From contig NC_069083.1 of the NCBI RefSeq assembly GCF_947172395.1, positions 6,480,501 through 6,544,500 on the forward strand: 64,000 nt of DNA, in the 5' to 3' direction. A program made the position numbers and the translations under genes. How positions within the stretch are numbered: the stretch's first letter is position 1; each line of letters begins with the position of its first letter. Positions 23,721 to 34,050 of this stretch are shown piece by piece. The notes below the pieces were generated by a model that worked only from the letters and a program-made list of their open reading frames with translations, did not search any database and had not been told where the DNA came from. This DNA comes from Bicyclus anynana. Lineage: Eukaryota > Arthropoda > Insecta > Lepidoptera > Nymphalidae.

Positions 23721-26700
23721 ATGAAGCTCCTCGTAGTTCTTCTGGCTCTAGTAGGCTGTTAGTATTTTAAACTTTTATTTTTTTTTAATATTTTGTTTCT
23801 CTTAATGAGTAATCGGCGGTCCTTTGTAAACTGAAGTGACAGGCGACCCTCGAGGTAGCTTTCGCTACGAATTTCTAGCCTGCGTGAGGGGCACCATACC
23901 AAGAACGGTTTTTTTTAAATATCAGTTTTAATTTAATTAATTTTAATGTTATAGTTAATTTATTTTACTGAAGTGATTGTTTTTACAAATATTTTTCTTG
24001 AACATTTATAGTGTGCGCTGGAAATGCCCTGCCTGTGATACCAGGGGACAATAGTCACTATGTAGAGGGAGAAAGTCGCTATATTTGGATGCCCGATGGC
24101 GATGGTATACCTCATCTTGTTGATCTAGAGGAGCCAGTAGACGAACTGACGTTCGATGCTGCGAGTAGAAGTGGCTCAAACAATGCATACTGGTTGTTTA
24201 CCAGGTAAGTTTTTCAAAACCAAATCTGGATGAATGTTTTGGTCTTCTCGGACCAAGACACAATTGGATCCCCCGCAACTTTAATTTTAAGTTTTCGACT
24301 ATAATTACCACCATTAAATTAAACTTGACGTTTCAAAAGTGCTTGTAAACTAAGCCTAATTGAAATAAATTTTGAAAAGATTGAATCTTGAATTGAATTT
24401 TAAAAAAAACATTAATTGGCTACCAGTAGCGTGCATAAGGTTTTTGACCAAGGGAAACATTATTCTTGATACCGTGATAGCTCAGTGGATACAACCTCTG
24501 CCTTCGATTGGGAGGGCGTATGGCATTCACCTGTAACTTTTCAGTTATGTGCATTTTTTAAGAAAATAAATATCACGTTTCTCGCAAACGGTGCAGGAAA
24601 AACATAGTGAGGAAACCTGCATACCTGAGAATTTTCTTAATTATTTACTTGTGCGAAGTTTTCACATCTTGTAATATTAAAAAAATTCAAATTGAAAATT
24701 CATTTATTTCAAGTAGGCTTAGTTTAGAAGCAATTTTGAAACGTCAAGTTTGACTATTTGTAAAGAATCTACAACCGATTCGGAAGGCAGGTGCTGCTGA
24801 AGAAGTGAAGAAGAAGAGTAATTTATAATTGTTATCATAATAAAAAAATCCTTTAGTTTTACTTCCTGTGTGAAGGAAATGGCCAATGGCCTCCAAGCAT
24901 CTTTATCATTAAAAAACTTTGTATTGACAACCAATTTATGTTTGCAGACGAAACCCCACTAACCGCCAAGTCTTAGTAAACGGTAACGCAAACTCAATCC
25001 GCAATTCCAACTACAACGGAAATCGACCAACAAAAGTCATTGCTCACGGATGGAACAGCAAGGGAAGTTCGGACTTGAATCCTGCTATTACAGCTGCATT
25101 CCTCGCAAATGGAGACGTCAATGTGATCGTACTCGACTGGAGCAGAGCTGCCAGTGGAACGTACACCCTGTCCGTCCGAGCAGTTCCAGATGTTGGCAGG
25201 CAATTGGCTAACTTCCTGCAGTTTCTGTTTAACACAGCTGGCGGAAATTGGAACAACGTACACTTGACTGGACACAGTCTTGGGTCTCATGTTATGGGGA
25301 ACGCTGGCCGCTTTGCCCCGGCCCGGCCTGTTCGTATAACTGGTAATTAATTAAAAAAAAATACTTTTTTATCCTGTTTAGTTGCCTTGACTGGTGACTG
25401 AAGGGCGGTTCATTATTTGCGCAAAGGATCAGCCTAGCTGTCCAAGGCAGAAATGTAGCCAATATTCTTGTAACCGTTTCATGTGGGCATTTTTAAAGTA
25501 ATTAGGATAAGTTAGCAGCAGTAGATTAAGTTTTCCAATTTCATTTTAATGGAAACATAACAAACAAAAATAAATGAAATTATGATAAAGTTGAAATTTT
25601 GATGAAGTCGTAAACATCTTTTTACTCTTAATTTAATCTAAGACTAGTTAACGCTGCGCGGTTTCACCTGCTTGATTCCCGTTTCCGTTCCCTATGGGTA
25701 TAATATATAGCCTATAGCCTTCCTCGATAAATGGGCTATCCAACACTGAAAAAAATTTTCAATTCGGATCAGTAGTTCCTGCGATTAGCGCGTTGAAACA
25801 AATAAACGAACAAACTCTTCAGCTTTATAATTTTTAGGATCCTCAAACCTTTGATTATTTTGACTTTTACTGGACATCTCAATACTAATAAGTATTATAA
25901 ACCTCAAGAGTTTGTACGTTTGACCACGCTTATATCAGGAACTACTGGTTAGATTGGAAAAAATCTTTCAGTGTTAGATAGCTCATTTATCGAGCAAGGC
26001 TGTAGGATATATATTATCCCCATATTCCTACTGAAACGGGAACCACGCGGGTAAAACCGCGCAGCGTCAGCTAGAGTGTGATATAAACAAAGTTATAGTT
26101 AGTTATCTTTATTCAGGTATGGATCCAGCTGGTCCTCAATGGGGTGGTAATTCAAATGCCTTGAACCGCAACAACGGTGTATACGTCGAGTCGATCCACA
26201 CCGACGGTGGTCTCCTCGGTATCATGGATCCAATTTCCGACGCTGACTTCTATCCCAACGGAGGGAGAAACCCTCAGCCCGGCTGTTGGACCAGTGCTTG
26301 CTCGCATAGCCGGGCGCATGAGCTTTTCGCCTCCAGTGTCAGAACGAACCACTTTGTTGGAAGGCGCTGCAACAATCTCACTCAGGCCCGTAACGTCCAG
26401 TGCACCGGAGCTACACTCAACATGGGCAACACACAACTAGGAAAACGAGGGTAAGATTTATAAAAAAATCACTGCGATTTCCTCTGTAATTTGAGATTAG
26501 AATCCTAATCGCCAAGCACATACACATTCTATAAATGCTTGCAGATTCTTGCTTGGTAATTTGTTATAATAGGGTTTTATTTAACTTGCATTAATATACA
26601 TGGCTCTAATTTAGAAAGCAAAATTAAAACTACTCGCTTTTAATATAGTACGTATTGGTACGTTTTTCCTTACAATCGACCGAATAATAACACGTCAAAT

Positions 26701-27124
26701 TGTAAGTAGTATACGAGTATGTTGCGGTTTACAATCTTGCGACAGTTCACTATCGCGAGATAGATTATAATCTAACGGTATTTACAATTTTACGGTGTCA
26801 TATATACAAACTAAAAAAAAAAACTTGCTTTTTTAATTATATTTTTAAATAATTATTATTTAGATATAATTATAATACCTACCAAGTGGGGATTATATGA
26901 AACAGCGACCGAACTGACGTCTGCCGTTTGCGTTTCCTGATTACTTGATCGTCAACTGACGACTTTAATCAGTTTGCTATGTAAATTTTAACAAACATAT
27001 GTAAAATCTTTTGTTAAGAAACAGCAAAATTTTATATGATCTTACATACGTACTTACTTAAATGGCGTTTTTTTACAGGTCTGGTCTTTTCGGATTGCGG
27101 ACTGGTTCCAGCTGGCCTTTTTAA
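23721..27124 (+). CDS. Secreted neutral lipase (pancreatic lipase family), copy 5
   Basis: Exons 23721-23757, 24012-24204, 24948-25342, 26117-26450 and 27079-27124 encode 334 aa. The signal peptide begins MKLLVVLLALVGLCAG. The triad is Ser187 (GHSLGSH), Asp211 (GMDPAG, with Met in place of the usual Leu) and His272 (CSHSRAHELFASSV). The two lid cysteines are four residues apart, so the lid is vestigial. The start is fixed by the 37-nt exon common to the array. The upstream 80 bp contain AAGATAAC and GAGATAAA (GATA-type) and an ATAAATAC box. Copy 6 is the closest relative. Introns hold a family-B SINE, a LINE-tail repeat and an inverted pair of Helitron-like elements. Confidence 0.93.
24477..24660 (+). 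repeat. Truncated family-B SINE
   Basis: In intron 2 of lipase copy 5. Starts with GTGATAGCTCAGTGGATACA and loses the B-box part. Related to 20343-20640. Confidence 0.6.
24697..24920 (+). repeat. Dispersed repeat (LINE-tail-like), copy
   Basis: Shares CATTTATTTCAAGTAGGCTT, GACTATTTGTAAAGA, GGCAGGTGCTGCTGA and ACTTCCTGTGTGAAGG with 50696-50920 and partly with 59790-59945; a fragment lies near 2530-2585. The class is unknown to me. Confidence 0.6.
25640..26075. repeat. Inverted pair of Helitron-like elements in intron 3 of copy 5
   Basis: A minus copy (about 25640-25840) and a plus copy (about 25880-26075) of the same element face each other across about 40 bp. Shared blocks include the CAGTAGTTCCTG core and the GCGCGGTTTCACC / GGTAAAACCGCGC ends. 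The intron RNA could fold into a long imperfect hairpin. Confidence 0.55.
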
Positions 27125-29040
27125 AGTTTTGCAGAAGAACTTGACGATTTTTATTCCATTTGACTTTCATGCCTACAAATCTCAAATATAATTAATTTTA
27201 TTATTTTTTTATTTATACTGTTATGTAATAGATACCATAACGTTAGGCAATTTAGTTTATTGACGCGTCGAGAAATTTTTGTCGACTTAACCTCAAAAAC
27301 CATAACCTCAGTAAAGTAAGCTTAGAGTATATATACCTGTCCAGATTAATATATCTGTTAATTTATTGAAATATATGATATTACAATAATAAGATTGTTT
27401 TATTATTATTTAATATTCATTGTGATTTATCTAGTCGAAGGTAAGGTAGGCAGGGGCCGATCCAGCAATTTGGCCGCTCGGGGCAAAGATAAATTTTGCC
27501 GAACTTTACATATACCAACAATACTTTTTAATTATTATTTATGAAGGAAGCAGGCGTAGCGCCAGAGTTGCTCAATATCATGAGATACTAGTATACAAAC
27601 CAACTGAATAGTGTGGGAAATGAGTGGCGAAATGAGCTCCTTAATCCGTACATGTTGGAATGCGGGGTGAGGCAGGGGGTGTTAACCTCGCCCAAGCTTT
27701 TTAACTTGTATATAAATGAGCTGATTGTGGAACTCAGCAAAAAACCAGTCGGGTGCTGGATCCATGGCATATGCGTCAATAATATAAGCTATGCTGACAA
27801 CATGGTGCTGCTGGGTCCTACGGCTGGCTCAATCAGAGAGCTGCTAAAATCTTGTGAGAATTATGCAGCTGCACCTGGCCTGATATATAACGTGGCAAAG
27901 AGTGAATACTGGAGCTTTAGGGCTCCCCGGAAACAAGTGCGATATGAACCTAGTATCACTCTCAGTGGGACTTCTTTAAGTAGAGTTACCCACTTGAAAT
28001 ATCTAGGTCGCTATGTTACGGAGAGCCTTGAGGATGAGGTAGACATAGAAAGAGAGAGGAGAGCTTTAGCCATAGCCATTATTATTATTATTATTATTAT
28101 TATATAAGTAGGTGTATTGTTATAATAGTATAGTTTATTTAAACCTATTGTCGCTCTTAATTTTTGCCGCTTTGGGCAAATGCCGCGCTTACAACCCCCC
28201 CCCCCCCCTGGAGCGGGCCCTGAAGGTAGGTATATTTGTAACTTGGATAGTTTACAGATTTTATGTGGCATCATGATGGAATCTTATTCAAATCGCTTGG
28301 CTGTACGTATTTTAAATTTACCGGTAGTGGCTAATCTCGAAGTAGCTTTACATCTCGCAGTGTCTCGCAGCCTTTTCGCAGCGTTCTCCACAACAACTCT
28401 AAGTTCCGTAAACCCTCACATAATATAAGTATTCACTATAAGTGGGGAGCCCCTGTAGTGGATTACTAAAAGAGGATAAAAAGGATAATAAGTAACCACG
28501 GATATGTAGTAATATCCGTGGTTACATCATGAATTCTTGGATTCAAATCCTTCAGTCAGGTTAAGGAAAATATGGTTTTATTTCTTCCAATATATTGGAA
28601 AGTTACAAATAGATTGCCAGGTACAAAACCATATCATTATCATTGACATGAGTAATCGGCATCATCATCATCAGGTGCCCTCTTTAAACTGAAGTTTGGC
28701 GATCAGACGGAGAAAACCTTTTTGATCACTTGAAATATTTTTCAACTGGCTGTAATTACTCTCGGTTATTAGAATTCAGAGCGTGTGCAAAATTTCATCC
28801 TCATCGAAAACCAGGAAGTGGGTCAAATTGAGATTCCAAGATTTTCTTACATAGTTATCTACAAGTGAAACTAATACAAAGCGTGTAAAAATCATAAACA
28901 ATGAGACCATTCTTATGACTCACAAAACCTTCAAAATTTGAAGATTAGATTTTGATATTCTCCTTTCTAAATCCACTAAATACCCGGTCTTAATAAATGG
29001 CAACGTAATGTTACATCAGGGATACTCAAACTGAATTTTG
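27125..29040. other. Intergenic, lipase copy 5 to copy 6
   Basis: Contains a broken reverse transcriptase frame (27604-28075), an ATT microsatellite (28076-28104), a run of C (28195-28208) and a perfect hairpin (28492-28525). GGGGCAAAGAT-type sequence lies on both sides of the RT fragment, hinting that it sits inside another repeat. Confidence 0.55.
27604..28107 (+). pseudogene. Non-LTR retrotransposon reverse transcriptase fragment
   Basis: An open frame of 164 codons carries RT motifs: GVRQGVLTSPKLFNLYINEL (thumb-side finger/palm), SYADNMVLL in place of the catalytic YADD, and HLKYLGRYV. The second catalytic Asp is replaced by Asn, and the 5' half and endonuclease are missing, so it is inactive. 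The frame runs into an ATT microsatellite that may be the element's tail. LINE origin is firm; the clade is not decided. Confidence 0.75.
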
Positions 29041-29157
29041 GATTAAAAACTAATTATCGAATAATAATTAATTAGATAAATTGGAGAACATAATCCGACG
29101 CAACAGAGATATAATAACGAAGAGGAACAATTCTCCAGTCAGTTCTGGCCGTTCACA

Positions 29158-32100
29158 ATGAAGCTTCTAGTGGTTCTCCTCGCGTTGGTGGCATGTTAGT
29201 ATTTTTTTTTTATTTTTAACCTCCCGCTAGTAACTTAGAACTAAGACAAGGAGATACTGATTTCACTCAGTTATTCGAAAATAAAATTTTTCATCGAATC
29301 TCGACGTTTTATGGTCCCTAGAAGTAACTTCACACAAAATAGTTTGACTGTTTTGTGAGTAGTTTTTGAAGTATCTCAAAAATTTCAATGGGTTTTTTTG
29401 TAACTTAATCGACTCTGCGGGTTGATTCTAAACAGTATTAATCTGTTCAGAAAACTACACCAATCGCTGCGGTTTTCTGAGCAATTTTCTGGTTTGTCCA
29501 ATTCGTCATAATATGGCAAATTATAGCATGCATGGCATATTATGCACACACTGCGGAGCCATAATAAAAAAAATATGAACGGTTTATTTCTAGTGTGTGC
29601 TGGAAGTCCTGTGATACCACAGGATAACAGCCACTACGTGGAGGGGGAGAGCCGCTACATATGGATGCCGGACGGTGACGGCGCCCTCCACCTCGTCGAC
29701 CTGCAAGCCCCTGCTGACGTGGAGTTTGCTGAATCCAGGAGTGGCGCAAACAACGCGTACTGGCTCTTTACGAGGTAAATGGTGTACAATGCCTAATTTA
29801 ATATCCCACTAACGCTAACTAGGCGCTACGCTAGGTGTATCTCTGCGTGATCGAATCAGATATGAGGAGATCCGCAGAAGAACCAAAGTCACCGTCATAA
29901 CTCAACGAGTCGCGAAGATGAGGTGGCAACGAGTTCAACATGTAGTTCGAAGAGTCCATGGATGTTGGGGTCCTAAGGTGCTTGAAAGACGACCCCGCAC
30001 TAGAAAGCGCAGTGTTGGTCGACCTCTCACCAAGTGGACTGACGACATCTGCCGAATCGCAGGGATTTGCTGGATGTAGGATGTTTGGAAGCCCCTACAA
30101 AAGGCTTATGTCTTGCACGTGGACGTCCATCGGCTGATATGATAATGATGATAATGAATATTCCACTACTGGGTAAGTAGGCTTAATCTGCGACATAAAT
30201 CTCATGAAGAGAAAAAGCTTTCTCGTTCTCAGGACTCCAGAGTGAGGAACTTCCTCACAATACGCGCCGTTTCAATTCAAGAACCACTGCCTTCTGTATC
30301 CGACTCTTGATCCAACAGTTAAGTGAAAGCTTTTTAAGATGTTCATCATTAACATTATCATTAATGTTATCGCTACGTTGCAACGACTTGCGGTACGGAC
30401 GGCTTCAGTGTGATCGTGGTGTCCGAGCCGTCCACGTGTTTGTTAATAGTCAAAGGATCCTTTAACCCTACACACAACGTTCACAAGTGCGTGACTTCAC
30501 TCAAGGTCATTCTCTGCCAGGGTCTTAGGGTCTTATTTTGATTACAGTTTGATTTGTTAATTAAGTTGTCCTGACAAATGTTGTGAATCGTAACCTTTGT
30601 TTGACATTCGTTTTCTTATTTTTGTAATCTTTTGTGAGTCTGCTAAAATTATCATTGTCCAATACTGGACATAGATTTCCTGGACTTCTAAACACAAGAA
30701 TCCAAAGCGTGTGTACCACACATGCTCAGTGTACTGTGAATTTAAAATACCTACTCGTTATTTTTATTATTTTTGTGCATGATTAATTAATCTAAATCTG
30801 AAACATATTTGCAGACAAAATCCCAGGAATCATCAATTATTGGTGAACAATAACGCCAACTCGATTCGCAATTCAAATTACAATGGAAACCGACAGACGA
30901 AGGTCATATCACATGGATGGAACAGCAACGGAAATTCCGGCGTGAATACAATGGTTAGGGATGCTTTTCTGGCAGCCGGTGACTTTAATGTTATCGTCTT
31001 GGACTGGAGAGGTGCCGCCAGTGGAGTGTACACCACGTCTGTTCGCGCCGTCCCTGATGTCGGGCGACAACTTGCCAATTTCCTTGTATTCCTATTCCGA
31101 ACTGCTGGCGGTAACTGGAACAACGTCCACTTGGTTGGACACAGTCTGGGTGCTCATGTGATGGGCAATGCAGGGCGTGCTGCTCCCAATCGCCCTGTTC
31201 GTGTAACTGGTAATTTCTTTTTTATTTCTAATATAAGGACCTAAAAAAGAGTCCTAAAGCTCGCGGTTCGCGCTTGACTATATTTTATGCCTGATAGCAA
31301 GAAGTAATGCGGTTTAAGTTGGAGCGCGCTTTCCTATAATATGACTCTTCAGTCTTGCCTTAAAGGCGTTTAAATTGCAAGTGCATCATCAAGCATCAGG
31401 AAACACAAACGACGGAAGGGCATTGTAAACTTTTGCTATATGAAATAGAAGTAAATACGTAACACTAATAAACGTTACACAATCTAAATATACTAACAAC
31501 CTGAGAGTGTTTTTCATATTAATAAATTGATAGGACTAGTAGATGGACAATTTTTTGGAATGTGCAAAATTATAATAGAGCAGTATTTTGAACGACATTC
31601 TAGCAACAACCCAAAAACCTGAAGCTTAAGTAGATATTAAGCCTCATAATTACGCCAGATTTCTGATTGGACGCAGAAATAAACTGGCTGTACTTACCTG
31701 GACGGGCTGTCACAAAAAGCTGTAATAATTCGAGTTGTTAGCCTTGGATGTATGAGCCGTTTAATAAGCTTAAAAGACTATATTAGAGCTTTTAGAGCAC
31801 ATATAAAGGGAATTCCCCTTTTAACACGAGATCCTATGCCCATAAACAAGATGTTAATTTTAACGGATATTTTTTAAGGTATGGATCCCGCTGGGCCTCA
31901 ATGGGGTGGCAATGCTAACGCCTTAAACCGCAACAGCGGCGTATACGTCGAGTCTATCCACACCGACGGTGGTCTCCTCGGTATCATGGATCCTATCTCC
32001 GACGCTGACTTCTATCCCAACGGAGGGAGAAACCCACAGCCTGGTTGTTTTACCAGTGCTTGCTCTCATAGCCGCGCTTATGAGTTCTTCGCCTCTAGTG

Positions 32101-32664
32101 TCAGAACAAATCATTTTGGCGGCAGAAGGTGTAACAACCTTCAACAAGCTCGAGATATCCAGTGTACTGGAGCTGGATTACAGATGGGCAATGCACAATT
32201 AGGAAAGAGAGGGTAAGATTTTCCAAAAATTCTTTAATTTTTAAACTGAACCTGTAAATAGACGTTAATTTATACATTATCTCATATTAATACGAGTATT
32301 ATAAAGAGGTAAAGTTTGTGGGTTTTGTGACGTTGTAGGAGCTTATATCTGGGATTCTCCTAAGCCTTTTGAATACGTTATAAAAATCACAGTAGTAGTG
32401 ATATAAATATAAATGTGAGAAATATAAGTATATAATAAAATCAATATAGGAAACTATATCAGCTATTACAATTAGTAGAACAGTCGAAATTCACGAATGA
32501 ATTCCGTTGAAAAAAGACAGTTATTACTATTTTTTTTTCGTTAGACTTACACTCGTCATACGATGATGAAGATACATGTATATAATCACTTAAAATGTGT
32601 ATTTTTTTTTGTTAACAGAAGCGGTCTGTTTGGTCTGAGAACTGGCAGCGCATGGCCTTTCTAA
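29158..32664 (+). CDS. Secreted neutral lipase (pancreatic lipase family), copy 6
   Basis: Exons 29158-29194, 29594-29774, 30815-31209, 31879-32212 and 32619-32664 encode 330 aa. The signal peptide begins MKLLVVLLALVALCAGSP. The triad is Ser183 (GHSLGAH), Asp207 (GMDPAG) and His268 (CSHSRAYEFFASSV). The exon 4 peptide is almost the same as in copy 5 (both have GGLLGIMDPISDADFYPNGG), marking copies 5 and 6 as a pair. The upstream 120 bp have TTAGATAAA and a second ATAA-rich stretch but not the copy-2/3 promoter. Intron 2 contains an RTE fragment. It is the last lipase of the array; RTE remnants follow. Confidence 0.93.
29848..30150 (+). mobile_element. RTE-type LINE 3' fragment in intron 2 of copy 6
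   Basis: Encodes DRIRYEEIRRRTKVTVI and later RVAKMRWQ, KRSVGRPLTKWTDDI in broken frames, then the GGACGTCCATCGGCTGATAT end and a GAT/AAT run. Confidence 0.7.
30360..30620 (+). repeat. Dispersed repeat, inverted relative at about 62130-62410
   Basis: Blocks such as GTTCACAAGTGCGTGACTTC, AAGGTCATTCTCTGCCAG and TTAATTAAGTTGTCCTGACA recur reverse-complemented in the ASAP intron region. The class is unknown to me. Confidence 0.6.
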
Positions 32665-32754
32665 ACACATTATAGGCCTGGATCAAAATACTAATACATT
32701 AAATTATTCTTTACTTTTAGTTTTATTACTCTCATTATTAATAATTAGTTGAGT

Positions 32755-33064
32755 TACTCTGTGTGATCGGATCAGAAATGAGGAGATCCGCAGATAAATC
32801 AAAGTCACTGACATAGCACAGCAATTCGCGAAGCTGAAGTGGCAATGGGCAGGCCACATAGTTCGATGAGCCGATGGGCGTTTGGGTCCCACGGTTCTGG
32901 AATGGAAACCGGTGCAGGAAAGCGCAGTGTTGGTCGACCCCCTAGGTGGATCGGGGATATCAAGCGTTGCAGAGAGCCGCTGGATTCTGGCGGCTCGAGA
33001 CCGTTGTGCTTGGAAGTCCATGCAAGAGGCTTAAGTCCAGCAGTGGATGTCTATCTAATGACTG
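32755..33064 (+). mobile_element. RTE-type LINE 3' fragment
   Basis: One of the longer copies: DRIRNEEIRR, FAKLKWQWAGHIV, KRSVGRPPRWIGDIKR and SRPLCLEVHARGLSP-type tail in two frames. 5'-truncated. Confidence 0.7.
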
Positions 33065-33655
33065 AGGAATGAAAGTTACAATCAAAGTAATAAAAAATTA
33101 CTTTGGTTGTAACTTTTATATCTATAACCTACCCTTTGTTTAGGTTTAGTTTGTCTACTCTCATTCGGAAAGTGATGTGATAAAGTAAATTTTAATAATT
33201 TCAATTATTTATTTAAACTGTCATTTACCGTATTAAGACATTTTATATAAATCCTGCAAGATTGAGCATTGGATATAGGTGTGCGAGTACAGTCACGTAC
33301 AATTCCCTTGTTTTATGCGTGTCATCTAGATGTACTTTTTAAATCCATTTGTTCCACCTAGAACAGAGATAAAATATATTATCACATCTTTTTAGTAAAA
33401 CACTGATACATCCGAATACAGTCATGACTCAGGATGCTGAAATAACATTATTTTTGTTTGTCATTAAGACAATAATTGACTTATCAGTATATAATAGTCA
33501 GTCAGTCTTTATTGACCACCTCTCTGGCGCATCTTGGCATCGTCAATGCTGTGATTTTCAATAAAAAAATCCTGGGGTCGATCTCCATCTCTGGTCAATT
33601 TAGGATTTTATATTTTCAAAATTGACTCTTCACTCACTGCTCTCAAAGACATTAT

Positions 33656-33815
33656 ACCAGAAAGCGCAGTGTCGGTCGACCCCTAATCAGATGGACTGAC
33701 GATATCAAGCGAGTCGCAGGGATTCGTTGGAAGCAGGCGACTCAGAATCATGATGATTGGAAGTCCCTACAAAAGGCCTGTCCTGCAGTCGTCCATCGAC
33801 TAATATGATGATGAT
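33656..33815 (+). mobile_element. RTE-type LINE 3' fragment, short
   Basis: Encodes RKRSVGRPLIRWTDDIKRVA and the following GIRWKQATQ segment, then a GAT microsatellite. Only the last part of the family is kept. Confidence 0.65.
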
Positions 33816-34050
33816 GGTGATAATGATGAAATTGGCTCTGGGCTGGTCTGGTGACGTCGATCGTGGTTTGTTGCCATCCTACCTGGAAAGACGTACTGTC
33901 AAGTGATTAGATGATGCTGCATAAAAATCGTCAGAGTTATTAGTAAATTAAACTCTTCCAAATAAGTCCGGTTCCATCTTAGACTGCATCATTTCTTTAT
34001 ATCAGACAAGATCGCAATCAAGAGCTATCTAGTAATTTAATAACAAAAAC

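Larger units (their letters stand above)
32665..34050. other. Intergenic, lipase array to SLC5 transporter 1
   Basis: Convergent interval: lipase copy 6 (+) and the transporter (-) point toward each other. It contains RTE tails (32755-33064, 33656-33815) and a hairpin (33072-33116). A last small transporter exon may lie here but was not identified. Confidence 0.55.
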
